DNA from: Phenylobacterium montanum
GTDB lineage: Bacteria > Pseudomonadota > Alphaproteobacteria > Caulobacterales > Caulobacteraceae
Direction: 5' to 3'
Assembly (NCBI RefSeq): GCF_018135625.1
Contig: NZ_CP073078.1
Span: 1,724,001-1,788,000, forward strand
DNA: 64,000 nucleotides
The notes beneath the pieces are model-generated. The model saw only the letters and a list, made by a program, of their open reading frames with translations, was not told the origin of the DNA and ran no database searches. Both the position numbers and the translations under genes were made by a program. This document shows, one piece after another, positions 50,325 through 59,813 of this stretch (position 1 is the first letter of the stretch; every line of letters begins with the position of its first letter).

Positions 50325-51443
50325 ATGTGGGATTCAGTCCGCCGCGTCTTCGCCCTGATCCGCAAGGAGCTTCTCGCCGTCCTCAAGGACGCGCGCACCC
50401 GCAATATGCTGATGCTTCAGCCCGTGCTCCAGTGCCTACTGTTCGGCTACGCCGCAACCCTCGACCTGAGCAATGTCCCCTACGCCGCCTTCGACCGCGA
50501 CCACAGCGAAGCCTCCGCCGCTCTTCTGGCCAAGCTCGACGGCTCAGGCGCCTTCCACCGCATCGCCAACCTGACCGAAGCGGCGCAGATGGCGCGGCTG
50601 ATCGACAATCGGCGGGTGCTGATCGTGGTTCAGATCGATCCGAACTTTCAGCGCCGGCTCTCCGCCGGCGAGGATGCGCCCGTGCAGGTGATCGCCGATG
50701 GGCGCAATTCCAGCACCGCCGGCACGGCCATGGGCTATGTCAACACCGCGGTCGAGAGCTTCAACGCCGACTGGCTCCGCGACCACGGCCTGCCGCCGCC
50801 GCCCGTGCAGCTCGTCGCGCGCGCCTGGTACAACGCCAATCTGGAGACCCGCTGGAACCTGGTGCCGGCCCTTGTGGGCACCATCACCATGATGTCGACC
50901 CTTATGCTGGCGGCCCTGTCGGTGGCCCGCGAGCGCGAGGAAGGCACCTTCGACCAGCTGCTGGTCGCGCCCTACAGCCCCACCGAAATCATGGTCGGCA
51001 AGGCCATTCCCGCCATGCTGATCGGGGTCGTCCAGGCGACCAACGCCTTGCTGGTGGCGCAACTGTGGTTCCGCATCCCCTTCGCCGGCTCCTACGTCAC
51101 CCTCTATGTCGGCCTGGTGCTGTTCCTGCTGGCGGCGGTAGGAATCGGCCTGTTCGTCTCGTCGATCGCGGCCACCATGCAGCAGGCCATGCTGTTCGCC
51201 TTTGTCGTGATGATGCCCTTCGCGCTGCTGTCGGGCATGACCACGCCGATCAGCTCCATGCCGCCGATCATCCAGAACTTCACCCTGATCAATCCGCTGC
51301 GCTACGCCATCGATCTGGTCCACCGGGTCTATCTCGAGGGCGTGGGCCTGGACCGTCTGGTTCCCGACCTTTGGCCGATGGCGATCATCGCCAGCGTGAC
51401 CCTGGCGGGCGCGGCCTGGATGTTTCGCAATCGGCTCGAGTAA
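50325..51443 (+). CDS. ybhR: YbhR-like ABC-2 family permease
   Basis: A 372-residue second ABC-2 permease, similar in topology to the preceding one: N-terminal helix with NMLMLQPVLQCLLFGYAATLDLSNVPYA, a periplasmic domain, then five helices with the loop LSVAREREEGTFDQLLVAPYSPTEIMVGKAIP and the terminal PLRYAIDLVHRVYLEG. Six bases separate it from the upstream gene. It forms the heterodimer partner in the ybhGFSR-like exporter. Confidence 0.9.
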   Translation: MWDSVRRVFALIRKELLAVLKDARTRNMLMLQPVLQCLLFGYAATLDLSNVPYAAFDRDHSEASAALLAKLDGSGAFHRIANLTEAAQMARLIDNRRVLIVVQIDPNFQRRLSAGEDAPVQVIADGRNSSTAGTAMGYVNTAVESFNADWLRDHGLPPPPVQLVARAWYNANLETRWNLVPALVGTITMMSTLMLAALSVAREREEGTFDQLLVAPYSPTEIMVGKAIPAMLIGVVQATNALLVAQLWFRIPFAGSYVTLYVGLVLFLLAAVGIGLFVSSIAATMQQAMLFAFVVMMPFALLSGMTTPISSMPPIIQNFTLINPLRYAIDLVHRVYLEGVGLDRLVPDLWPMAIIASVTLAGAAWMFRNRLE

Positions 51444-51448
51444 TCGCC

Positions 51449-52909
51449 ATGAGCAAGCCCGCCCTCCGCCGTCTCCTTTTCACCCTGCCGCCGATCGCGC
51501 TGCTGGCCGGCTGCGCGGTCGGGCCGGATTTCAAGGCGCCGAGGCCGGATGTCCCAGCGACCTGGAGCGCCAGCGCTTCCGCCGCTGGGGTCACAACCGC
51601 GCGGGCCGATGCGGCCGCCGCCTGGTGGACCAGCTTCAACGACGCCGAGCTGACCTCGCTGGTCAGCCGCGCCCGCGCCGCCAACCTCGACGCCCGTCAG
51701 GCCATGCTGCGCATCGCCGAGGCGCGCGCCCAGCGCGAGATCGCCGGCTCCGCCCAGTGGCCCCGCCTGACGGCCAACGCCTCGGCGCAGGACAACCGGT
51801 TGAGCGAATCGACCCCGACAGGCGGCCTGTTCAGCAAGATCGGCCAGTTTCCCGGGCTCAAGGGCGTCAGCATCCCCAACCCCTACAGCCAGTACCAGCT
51901 CGGCTTCGACGCCTCGTGGGAGATCGACCTGTTCGGGCGCGTGCGCCGCTCGGTCGAGGCCGCTAAGGCCGACACCAGGGCCTCGATCGAGGATAGCCGC
52001 GCCGTCATGGTCTCGACCCTGGGCGAAGTCGGCCGCGCCTACGTCGACCTGCGCGGCGCCCAGGCCAAGCGCGCGGTGCTTGAAGAGAGCGTCATTACCG
52101 CCGCTGACCTCGCCGCCCTGGCCGGCCAGCGCAACGCCGCCGGCCTTTCCAGCGACATCGATCTGTCTCAGGCCCAGGCCCAAGCCAAACTCGCCGAAGC
52201 GCAGATTCCGCTGCTCGACCGTCAGATCACCCAGGACATCAACCGGCTCAGCCTGCTCCTGGCCCTGCAGCCCGGGGCCTTGCGCGCCGAGCTGGACGCT
52301 GCGGCCCCGGTCCCGCCGGCCCCGCCGTCGGCGCCCATCGGCCTGCCGGGCGATCTGGCCCGCCGCCGACCCGATATCGGCGCGGCCGAAGCGCGGCTGC
52401 ACGCCGCCACAGCCCGAATGGGCGTGGCCGTGGCCGATCTCTATCCACGGGTCACCTTGGGGGTTCAGGGCGGCTTTCAGTCCGAGGAGGCTTCCAGCCT
52501 GACCGACTGGGCCAGCCGCTTCTTCAGCGCCGGCCCCCAGGTCCAGTTGCCGATCTTCGACGGCGGCCAGCGGCGCGGCGCGGTCCGGCTGGCTGACATC
52601 CACGCCCAGGAGGCCGCGCTGGATTATCGCCGCACGGTGCTGGACGCTCTGCACGAGGTCGGCAACGCCCTGGCCGCCTGCGCCGCCGATCAGAGCCGCG
52701 ACGCCCTGCTCGCCGCCACCGTCGCCCGCAACCGCGACGCGCTCGACCTCTCGCGCCAGCGCTACGCCAGCGGCCTGGCGAGTTTCATCGAGGTGCTCGA
52801 CGCCGAACGGACCCTGCAACAGAACCAGCTTTCCCTCGCCGACGCGACCACAGCGGTCTCGACCGACCTGATCGGGCTCTACAAGGCGCTGGGCGGCGGC
52901 TGGTCATAG
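51449..52909 (+). CDS. NodT-family outer-membrane factor lipoprotein
   Basis: A 486-residue TolC-type channel with a lipoprotein signal (LAGC, Cys near residue 21). PDVPATWSA, WWTSFNDAELTSLVSRA, WEIDLFGRVRRSVEAAKAD, RRRPDIGAAEARLHAATARMGVAVADLYPRVTL and IEVLDAERTLQQNQLSLADA are classic NodT/OprM repeats. It is last in the ybhGFSR-like operon, 5 bases after the permease stop. It probably gives the pump its own exit duct; E. coli has to borrow TolC. It converges tail to tail with a second such gene, 2 bases apart. Confidence 0.93.
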   Translation: MSKPALRRLLFTLPPIALLAGCAVGPDFKAPRPDVPATWSASASAAGVTTARADAAAAWWTSFNDAELTSLVSRARAANLDARQAMLRIAEARAQREIAGSAQWPRLTANASAQDNRLSESTPTGGLFSKIGQFPGLKGVSIPNPYSQYQLGFDASWEIDLFGRVRRSVEAAKADTRASIEDSRAVMVSTLGEVGRAYVDLRGAQAKRAVLEESVITAADLAALAGQRNAAGLSSDIDLSQAQAQAKLAEAQIPLLDRQITQDINRLSLLLALQPGALRAELDAAAPVPPAPPSAPIGLPGDLARRRPDIGAAEARLHAATARMGVAVADLYPRVTLGVQGGFQSEEASSLTDWASRFFSAGPQVQLPIFDGGQRRGAVRLADIHAQEAALDYRRTVLDALHEVGNALAACAADQSRDALLAATVARNRDALDLSRQRYASGLASFIEVLDAERTLQQNQLSLADATTAVSTDLIGLYKALGGGWS

Positions 52910-52911
52910 GA

Positions 52912-54333
52912 TCACCCCTGGCCCAGGTCCCCGCCGAGCGCCTTGTAGATCGAGACCACGTCGACATTGGCGTTGACCTGGGCCTGGGTCAGGGCGTCCT
53001 CGGCCTCGAGGCGGCTGCGTTCGGCGTCCAGCACGCGCAGGAAGTCGATACGGCCCTCCTTGTAGCGGATGTGGGCCAAGTCGGCGGCCCGGCGGGCGGC
53101 GTCGACCTGCTGCGACAGGCTGACCACCTGCAGCTGGCGTTCGCGATAGGCGACGATTGCGTTCTGCAGGTCCTCGACCGCGCGCAGCACGGCCTGCTGA
53201 TAGGCGGCCGCGGCCTCATCCTGGCGCGCTTTCTGGGCCCTCAGGCGTGCTCGGACCGTGCCGAGGTCGAGCCCGGGCCAGGACACCGCCGGGCTGACCG
53301 ACCAGGCCTGGGAGCCCTTGCGGAACAGCGACGAGACGTCGCCCGACAGGAAGCCGACGAAGCCGGTGACAGTGATGCGGGGAAAGAGGTCCGCCGTCGC
53401 CGACCCGGTCCGCGCCGTCTCGGCCGCTAGCCGCCGCTCGGCCGCGCGCACGTCCGGCCGCCGGCGCAGGAACTGCGAGGCCTCGCCGATCGGCACGGCC
53501 GCCGGCGCGGCGGGCCCGACCGCCGACGCGGCCAGTTCCGCATCCAGCGCGCCCGGGCGCACCCCGGTCAGCACCGCGAGCCGCTGAGCGGCTTCGGATT
53601 CGGCGGCGCGCAATTCCGGTATCGTCGCCTCGGTAGCGTTCAGCCGGGCGCGGGCGCTCTCCATGTCCACCGGATCGCCGGTCCCGACATCCATACGCAC
53701 CTGGGTCAGGCGCAAGGTGTCGCGTGAGGTCTCTGCGTTCTCTTCAGCCACCGCCCGCCGCGCCTGGGCGCCCCGCAGAAGGAGGTAGTTGCGGGCGATC
53801 TCGGCGGCGACGATCACCTGCGTATCGCGCAGGTCTTCTGCCGAAGCCTGGGCGTCGGCCCTGGCGGCCTCGACCTGATGCCGGACCCTGCCAAAGAGGT
53901 CGATCTCCCACGCGGCATCCAGGCCCAGCTGGGCCTGCTCGCCGTCGACCGGCTTGGTGATGAAGCCTGGAACCTGCTCGCGGCTGCGAGCATAGGCGCT
54001 GTCCGTGGTCACGTGCGGCGCCAGGTCCAGCTCGGCGCCGCCGAACAGGGCCCGCGCCTCGCGCACATGGTCTAACGCAACGCGGATGTCGAGGTTGGAA
54101 GCGAGGCCGCGGGCGATCAGCGAGTCCAGCTCCGGATCGCCGAAGGCGCGCCACCAGCCGCCGGCGGGCGCGGCGGCGGCCGTCAGGCGCGGGTCCGCCG
54201 GCGCCAGCGCCACCGGCGCTTCCTGCGGCGCATGATAGGTCGGCCCCACGCTGAAGGGCGCGGCGCCGGCCGGCGATGCGGCCAGGCTCGCAGCCAGGGC
54301 GGCGGCCGGGAAGAAACGGCCAGATCGGTTCAT
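52912..54333 (-). CDS. NodT-family outer-membrane factor of the RND operon
   Basis: A 473-residue OprM/OprN-like channel: WWRAFGDPELDSLIARGLASN, WEIDLFGRVRHQVEAARADAQ, FLRRRPDVRAAERRLAAETARTGSATADLFPRITV and LRVLDAERSRLEAEDALTQAQ. Unlike most of the family its signal ends SPAGAAPF with no lipobox Cys, so it is probably not lipidated. ATG 54333 has AAGGAG at 8 bases, while a start at 54363 would abut the RND stop. It is the third gene of the tetR-adaptor-pump-channel unit. Confidence 0.9.
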   Translation of the reverse strand: MNRSGRFFPAAALAASLAASPAGAAPFSVGPTYHAPQEAPVALAPADPRLTAAAAPAGGWWRAFGDPELDSLIARGLASNLDIRVALDHVREARALFGGAELDLAPHVTTDSAYARSREQVPGFITKPVDGEQAQLGLDAAWEIDLFGRVRHQVEAARADAQASAEDLRDTQVIVAAEIARNYLLLRGAQARRAVAEENAETSRDTLRLTQVRMDVGTGDPVDMESARARLNATEATIPELRAAESEAAQRLAVLTGVRPGALDAELAASAVGPAAPAAVPIGEASQFLRRRPDVRAAERRLAAETARTGSATADLFPRITVTGFVGFLSGDVSSLFRKGSQAWSVSPAVSWPGLDLGTVRARLRAQKARQDEAAAAYQQAVLRAVEDLQNAIVAYRERQLQVVSLSQQVDAARRAADLAHIRYKEGRIDFLRVLDAERSRLEAEDALTQAQVNANVDVVSIYKALGGDLGQG

Positions 54334-54359
54334 GGACAAAGCTCCTTGCATGGCCCGGC

Positions 54360-57300
54360 TCATTCGGCCGGAACCAGGACGTCGGACTTGGGCGCGCTAG
54401 CCTTGGTTCCACCATGGGTCTTGTGGCGGGAGCGGGTCAGGCGGCGGACGGTCCAGTAGAAGACGGGGGTCAGGGCGAGGCCGAACAGGGTCACCCCCAA
54501 CATGCCGGAGAACACTGCCACGCCCATGGCCCGGCGCATCTCCGCCCCCGCGCCGGTGGAGACCGCCAGCGGGGCCACGCCCATGATGAAGGCCATCGAG
54601 GTCATCAGGATCGGCCGCAGGCGCAGGCGGCAGGCGTCGAGGATCGCCTGCAGCAGCGGCTCGCCCTCCTTCTCGCGCTCGCGGGCGAATTCGACGATCA
54701 GGATGGCGTTCTTGCAGGCCAGGCCCACCAGCACGATCAGGCCGATCTGGGTGAAGATGTTGTTGTCCCCGTGGCTCAGCTGGACCCCGACCAGGGCGCA
54801 TAGCAGGCACATCGGCACGATCAGGATCACCACCAGCGGCAGCGTCCAGCTCTCGTACTGGGCGACCAGCACCAGGAAGGCCAGGAGCACGCAGAGCGGG
54901 AAGACGAACACCGCCGTATTGCCCGCCAGAATCTGCTGGTAGGTCAGTTCGGTCCATTCGAAGCCCATGCCGGGCGGCAGGTCGCGCTGGACGATCGCCT
55001 CCAGGGCCTTCTGCGCCTGGCCGGTGGAATGACCGACCGAGGGGCCGCCGCTGATCTCCGCGGTGAGCAGGCCGTTATAGTGCGCGGTCCGTTCCGGCCC
55101 CGTCGCCTCATGGGTGGTGACGAAGGCGCCCAGGGGGATCATCTGGCCGGCGGCGTTGCGCGTCTGCAGGCTGAGGATGTCCTCCGGCTGCAGGCGGAAG
55201 CGCTGGTCGGCTTGCACGTTGACTGGATAGGTGCGGCCGAAGCGGTTGAAGTCGTTGACATAGAGCGATCCCAGATAGACCTGCATGGTCTCGAACAGGT
55301 CGGTCAGGGAGACGCCCTGCGCCCTCGCCTTCTCCCGGTCGATATCGGCGCGGATCTTCGGCACGCCGATCTGGTAGGAGGAGAAAACCCCGGCCAGGTT
55401 TGGGTCCTTGGCCGCGTCGGCCGTCACCTTCTGCGTCGCCTGGAACACCGCCTCCGGCCCGAGGCCCGAACGGTCCTCGATCTGCAGGCGGAAGCCGCCC
55501 AGCGTACCCAACCCCTGCACCGGCGGCGGCGGGAAGACCGCGATCTGAGCCTCGGGTATGGCCGAGAGCTTCTGGTTCAGCTGGGCGGCGATGGCCGTGG
55601 CCGACAGGTCCTTTGATCTGCGCCTGTCGAAGCTCTCCAGCGGGAAGAACACCGCGCCGGCGTTGGGGCTGTTGACCAGGCCGTTGACCGAAAGGCCCGG
55701 GAAGGCCACCGCGTGGGTGATCCCCGGGGTCTTCAGGCCGATATCGCTGATCTTGCGCACCACCGCCTCGGTGCGGTCGATGCTGGCCGCGTCCGGCAAC
55801 TGGGCGATGGCGACCAGGTAGAGCTTGTCCTGCTGCGGCACGAAGCCGCCGGGAGTACGGGCGAAGGCCAGCACCGTCAGGCCGATCAGGCCGGCATAGA
55901 GCACCAGCGCGATCGAGCTCTTCCCCAGAAGCCGCGAGACGCCGCCGACATAGCAATGGGACAGCCAGGCGAAGCCGCGGTTGAACGGCCGGAACAGCCA
56001 GCCGAAGCCGCGCTCGATCAGGCGTTCCAGACGGTCCTTGGGCGCATGGTGCGGGCGCAGCAGCACCGCCGCCAGGGCCGGCGACAGGGTCAGGGAGTTG
56101 AAGGCCGAGATCACCGTGGAGATCGCGATGGTCAGGGCGAACTGGCGGAAGAACTGGCCGCTGAGCCCGGTGATGAAGGCGGTCGGCACGAACACGGCGC
56201 AGAGGACGAGCGCGGTCGAAATGATCGGGCCGGTCACCTCCTTCATCGCTTGGCGCGTGGCGTCGGGCGGGGAGAGGCCGAGGGCGATGTTCCGCTCGAC
56301 GTTCTCGACCACCACGATGGCGTCGTCGACCACAATGCCGATGGCCAGCACCAGGCCGAACAGGGTCAGGGCGTTCAGCCCAAAGCCCAGCATCAAAAGG
56401 ACCGCGAAGGTCCCGACCAGGCTGACCGGCACGGCGGCCAGCGGTATCAGCGAGGCGCGCCAGTTCTGCAGAAACAGGATCACCACCAGCACCACCAGGG
56501 CCAGGGCTTCGAACAGGGTGTGCACGACCGCGTTGATCGACTCGTGCACGAAGCCGGTGGTGTCGTAGACGATGTGGTAGCGGACCCCTTGGGGGAAGTC
56601 CTTGGCCAGCCCGTCCATGGTCTTCTTGACGCCATCGGCCATCTGCAGGGCGTTGGTGCCCGGCCGCTGGAAGATCGGCAGGGCGACCGCCGGCTTGCCG
56701 TCCAGCAGCGAGCGCAGGGCGTAGCTGTCGGATCCCAGCTCGATGCGGGCCACGTCGCGCAGGTGGCTGATCTCGCCGTGGGGCCCGGCGCGGACGATGA
56801 TGTCGCCGAACTGCTGCTCGGTCTCCAGCCGCCCCTGGGCATTGATCGAGATCTGGAAGTCGGCCTGGCCGGGCGCCGGCGGGGCGCCGACCTGACCGGC
56901 GGCGACCTGCACGTTCTGCTCGCGCAGGGCGGCGACCACGTCGCCCGGCGTCATAGAGCGGGAAGCCAGCTTTTCCGGATCCAGCCAGATCCGCATCGAG
57001 TACGGGCCCTGGCCGAACATCTGCACGTCGCCCACGCCATAGCTGCGGGCCAGGGCGTCCTTGACATGCAGCTGGGCGTAGCTGGCCAGGTAGCCCATGT
57101 CGTAGCGGGTATCGTCCGAGGTCAGGTGCACCACCTCGACTAGGGTCGGCGAGGCCTTTGTGGTAGTCACGCCCACCCGCTGCACCTCGTCCGGCAGCTT
57201 GGACAGCACCTGGGCGACGCGGTTCTGCACCAGGACCTGGTCCTTGTCCGGGTCGGTGCCCAGGGCGAAGGTGATGGTCAGGGCCATGGCCCCGTCGGGG

Positions 57301-57554
57301 GTCGACTGCGAAGACTGGTAGAGCATGCCCTCGACGCCGTTGATCGACTGCTCGAGCGGGGCGGCGACGGTGTCGGCGATGACCTTGGTGTCGGCGCCGG
57401 CATAGGCTGTGCGCACCACCACGGTCGGCGGCACGACTTCCGGATATTCGGCGATCGGCAGGATCGGCAGGGCGATCAGGCCGGCGACGAAGATGACGAT
57501 CGACAGCACCGCGGCGAAGCGGGGCCGGCCGATGAAGAAGCTGGAAAAGTTCAT
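54360..57554 (-). CDS. RND multidrug efflux pump (HAE1; MexF/AcrB-like)
   Basis: A 1064-residue inner-membrane proton antiporter. It begins MNFSSFFIGRPRFAAVLSIV and has the TM4 proton-relay pair Asp410-Asp411 in GIVVDDAIVVVENVER, Lys948 in LACKNAILIVEFA (TM10), the two porter domains, and RPHHAPKD, an HAE1-like loop. Length is normal for AcrB/MexF. It takes drugs or other amphipathic compounds from the periplasm and membrane to the outer-membrane channel. The adaptor gene lies 82 bases upstream, and the channel gene begins 26 bases after its stop. Confidence 0.96.
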   Translation of the reverse strand: MNFSSFFIGRPRFAAVLSIVIFVAGLIALPILPIAEYPEVVPPTVVVRTAYAGADTKVIADTVAAPLEQSINGVEGMLYQSSQSTPDGAMALTITFALGTDPDKDQVLVQNRVAQVLSKLPDEVQRVGVTTTKASPTLVEVVHLTSDDTRYDMGYLASYAQLHVKDALARSYGVGDVQMFGQGPYSMRIWLDPEKLASRSMTPGDVVAALREQNVQVAAGQVGAPPAPGQADFQISINAQGRLETEQQFGDIIVRAGPHGEISHLRDVARIELGSDSYALRSLLDGKPAVALPIFQRPGTNALQMADGVKKTMDGLAKDFPQGVRYHIVYDTTGFVHESINAVVHTLFEALALVVLVVILFLQNWRASLIPLAAVPVSLVGTFAVLLMLGFGLNALTLFGLVLAIGIVVDDAIVVVENVERNIALGLSPPDATRQAMKEVTGPIISTALVLCAVFVPTAFITGLSGQFFRQFALTIAISTVISAFNSLTLSPALAAVLLRPHHAPKDRLERLIERGFGWLFRPFNRGFAWLSHCYVGGVSRLLGKSSIALVLYAGLIGLTVLAFARTPGGFVPQQDKLYLVAIAQLPDAASIDRTEAVVRKISDIGLKTPGITHAVAFPGLSVNGLVNSPNAGAVFFPLESFDRRRSKDLSATAIAAQLNQKLSAIPEAQIAVFPPPPVQGLGTLGGFRLQIEDRSGLGPEAVFQATQKVTADAAKDPNLAGVFSSYQIGVPKIRADIDREKARAQGVSLTDLFETMQVYLGSLYVNDFNRFGRTYPVNVQADQRFRLQPEDILSLQTRNAAGQMIPLGAFVTTHEATGPERTAHYNGLLTAEISGGPSVGHSTGQAQKALEAIVQRDLPPGMGFEWTELTYQQILAGNTAVFVFPLCVLLAFLVLVAQYESWTLPLVVILIVPMCLLCALVGVQLSHGDNNIFTQIGLIVLVGLACKNAILIVEFAREREKEGEPLLQAILDACRLRLRPILMTSMAFIMGVAPLAVSTGAGAEMRRAMGVAVFSGMLGVTLFGLALTPVFYWTVRRLTRSRHKTHGGTKASAPKSDVLVPAE

Positions 57555-57586
57555 GGAATTGGCCCCGTCAGGGTGAGCGGAAGGCT

Positions 57587-57608
57587 CCGGCCGCTGAAAG
57601 GCGGCCGG
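57587..57608. other. hairpin between adaptor and RND pump genes
   Basis: Perfect 8-base arms CCGGCCGC and GCGGCCGG with loop TGAAAG in the 82-base gap inside the operon. There is no T-run on either strand. It may be an mRNA processing or stability element, or an attenuating hairpin. Confidence 0.45.
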
Positions 57609-57636
57609 CGCTGGGCGTTCAGAAGAAGAGGTTTGA

Positions 57637-58785
57637 TCAGCCGGCGGCGGCGAGGCTGCCCAGATCGGCGGTGTTGAAGCGGACCGTGCTGGGCTGGGGT
57701 TGAACCTCGTCGCCGGGCTTCACCTTCTGCAGGCCGGAGACGATGATCCGGTCGCCGGGGTTCAGGCCGGCCGTCACGATGCGATACTCCCCAACGGCGC
57801 GGCCCAGGGTCACCGGCCGGTACTCGACATGGTTCCCCTGCCCCACCACCAGCACGAAACGCTTGCCGAGGTCGGTGCCAAGCGCCTGTTCGGGCGCCAG
57901 GGCCACGGATTGCGTCTTCTGGCTCATCAGGCGAATGCGGGCGAACAGGCCCGGGGTGAAGGCGCCGTCGGCATTGTCGAACACCGCCCGGCCGCTGATC
58001 GTGCCGCTCTTGGCGTCGACCGCATTGTCCAGGAAGCGCAGCTTGCCGGCGTGCGGATAGCCGGTCTCGGTCATCAGGCCCATATAGACCGGCGCCGCTT
58101 CGCCGCGCTGCGCGGCGGCGTACTTCAGATAGGTCTGCTCGTCGGTGGTGAAGGCCGCATAGATCGGCGTGTCGGAGACCACCGTGGTCAGGAGGTCGGC
58201 GGGCGTGACCAGGTTACCGCGGGTGATCAGGGCCTTGGACACCCGCCCGTCGATCGGCGCCACGACACGGGTGAAGGAGAGGTTCAGCTGGGCGGCGCGC
58301 AAGGCGGCCTCCGCAGCGCCGACGTCGGCCCGGGCTGCGCGGGCCTCGGAAGCCAAGCGCTCGGCCTCCTCCCGGGCGATAGCGTTTTGTGCCAGAAGCC
58401 GCTGGCCGCGCTGGTCGTCGGCGGCGGCCAGTTCGGCCTGAGCCCTGGCCCGCTGGGCCGCGGCGGTCAGCCGGTCGACCTCAGCCTGGAACGGTCGGGG
58501 ATCGATCTGGAACAAGAGCTGGCCCTTGCTGACCCTCGCGCCCTCGGCGAAGGGCGTGGCGATGACCTCGCCCGAGACGCGCGGGCGCAGGTCGACCGTA
58601 TCGACGGCTTCGAGCCGGCCGGTGAAGTCGTCCCACTGCGGCAAGGCGCGGAACTCGACCGGCGCGATCGAGACGACCGGAGGTGGAGCCGCCTTCGGTG
58701 GGGCTTCCGCCGCCGCGCCGCAACCGGCGAGCAGGAGCAAAGACAAAAACGCGAGCGCGCGGCCGGAAGAGGCGCTATTGGACAT
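57637..58785 (-). CDS. RND periplasmic adaptor lipoprotein (MexE/AcrA-like)
   Basis: A 382-residue membrane-fusion protein with lipoprotein signal LLLLAGC (Cys22). Visible are FRALPQWDDFTGRLEAVDTVDLRPRVSGEV, the lipoyl half FAEGARVSKGQLLFQIDPRPF, an alpha-hairpin at about 105-165, VVAPIDGRVSKALITRGNLV, and the C-terminal membrane-proximal domain ending in GLQKVKPGDEV. It joins pump and channel. It is the first structural gene of the operon. Two copies of the TetR-site motif lie 50-110 bases upstream of its ATG. Confidence 0.94.
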   Translation of the reverse strand: MSNSASSGRALAFLSLLLLAGCGAAAEAPPKAAPPPVVSIAPVEFRALPQWDDFTGRLEAVDTVDLRPRVSGEVIATPFAEGARVSKGQLLFQIDPRPFQAEVDRLTAAAQRARAQAELAAADDQRGQRLLAQNAIAREEAERLASEARAARADVGAAEAALRAAQLNLSFTRVVAPIDGRVSKALITRGNLVTPADLLTTVVSDTPIYAAFTTDEQTYLKYAAAQRGEAAPVYMGLMTETGYPHAGKLRFLDNAVDAKSGTISGRAVFDNADGAFTPGLFARIRLMSQKTQSVALAPEQALGTDLGKRFVLVVGQGNHVEYRPVTLGRAVGEYRIVTAGLNPGDRIIVSGLQKVKPGDEVQPQPSTVRFNTADLGSLAAAG

Positions 58786-58833
58786 CGATGTTCCCCGGAG
58801 ATTATAAGGGGCGGCGTCGCCAGCCCCATTACG

Positions 58834-58845
58834 TACCTATCGGTA
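58834..58845. promoter_or_regulatory. TetR operator copy 1, upstream of the RND operon
   Basis: TACCTATCGGTA, a near-palindrome 49 bases before the adaptor ATG. It shares the pattern TAyCkATCGrTA with the copies at 58884 and 59526. Confidence 0.6.
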
Positions 58846-58883
58846 TAGATTGGGGTCGCAACCCAGCCTTTCAAGGCCTTCCA

Positions 58884-58895
58884 TATCGATCGATA
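58884..58895. promoter_or_regulatory. TetR operator copy 2, upstream of the RND operon
   Basis: TATCGATCGATA, a perfect 12-base palindrome located between the TetR stop codon and the adaptor start. Confidence 0.55.
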
Positions 58896-58914
58896 GAAAA
58901 ATTCTCGGTTGAGC

Positions 58915-59526
58915 CTAGCGGCCCGGCCAGAGATCCAGCGTGGTCTCGACCAGGCTGTGCAGTTGTTCCGGCGTGGCGTCGGCCCCGGCCTGCAGGCAGA
59001 GCCCCTGGATCACCGCGGTCAGGTAGCGGACCATGCCGTCGGCGCTCACGTGGTCCGGCAAATCGCCCTCGGCCTTTGCCCGCTCCATGCGAGCCAACAG
59101 GGCTGCATCGGACGAGGCGCGGCGCGCGATAACCTCGGCCCGCACGCTCTCGGCCTCGGTCCCGCAGGCGACGGAGCTGATCACCCCCAGGCAGCCCTTA
59201 GGATCGGAGCGCGACAGCTGCATGTCCAGGGCCCCGCGCAGCAGGCGCTCGGCCACGCCCCGCGCCGTCGGCGCTTTCAGCGCCTCGGTCACATAGGCCA
59301 GCTTGTCACGCTCGTAGAGGTCCAGCGCCTTGCGGAACAGGGCCTCCTTGTTGCCGAAGGCGGCGTAGAGGCTTGGCCGGGTGATCCCCATCGCCTCGGT
59401 CAGATCGGTCAGCGAAGCGCCTTCATAGCCCTTGCTCCAGAACACGCGCAAAGCCGCCGCGAGCGCCTGTTCGGCGTCGAATTCGCGCGGTCGGCCGCGA
59501 TGGGCGATGGAGAAATGCTCATTCAT
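58915..59526 (-). CDS. TetR-family repressor of the RND efflux operon
   Basis: A 203-residue regulator. HTH: ALAAALRVFWSKGYEGASLTDLTEAMGITRPSLYAAFGNKEALF (about 20-65); ligand domain with CLGVISSVACGTEAESVRAEV. It lies on the same strand as the pump genes and just upstream of them. Three short palindromes with the same pattern flank it, one at its own start codon and two before the adaptor gene. This supports control of both itself and the pump. The likely signal is a pump substrate, which is inference. Confidence 0.9.
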   Translation of the reverse strand: MNEHFSIAHRGRPREFDAEQALAAALRVFWSKGYEGASLTDLTEAMGITRPSLYAAFGNKEALFRKALDLYERDKLAYVTEALKAPTARGVAERLLRGALDMQLSRSDPKGCLGVISSVACGTEAESVRAEVIARRASSDAALLARMERAKAEGDLPDHVSADGMVRYLTAVIQGLCLQAGADATPEQLHSLVETTLDLWPGR

Positions 59527-59537
59527 ACCGATCGATA
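59526..59537. promoter_or_regulatory. TetR operator copy 3, at the regulator's own start
   Basis: TACCGATCGATA directly abuts the TetR start codon (59526-59524). The wider CATACCGATCGATATG is a 16-base palindrome with one mismatch, suited to autoregulation. The 290 bases from here to the NifS-like gene show no other gene I can support. Confidence 0.6.
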
Positions 59538-59813
59538 TGTAATGTGCGCTCCGCTCCTAACAATGGCTTGCGCGCAAGCCAGCCTCAGAAATGCTCGTCG
59601 CACCTCCAAACGGGGACCACAGCAGCCCATGCGGGGCGACACCGATCGTTGGCGGCGACAAGTCCGGCTTTTTTGGCGCGCCTGTCCAGCGCGTGGGAAC
59701 GAGCCAGAGCGACGAGGGCGCCGGGAGTTGTCGACCGCGCAGGCTCGACTTGGCGGTGGACCATTCGCCTGCGATCGTGATGGAGTATCGTCTGGTTTCA
59801 TAGCGAGGCGCCG

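Noticed and set aside
49697-52909. 1070-codon open frame on the + strand
   Set aside because: Only its last part (from 51449) is a real gene. The rest is the out-of-frame shadow of two ABC-2 permease genes with strong family motifs in the correct frame.
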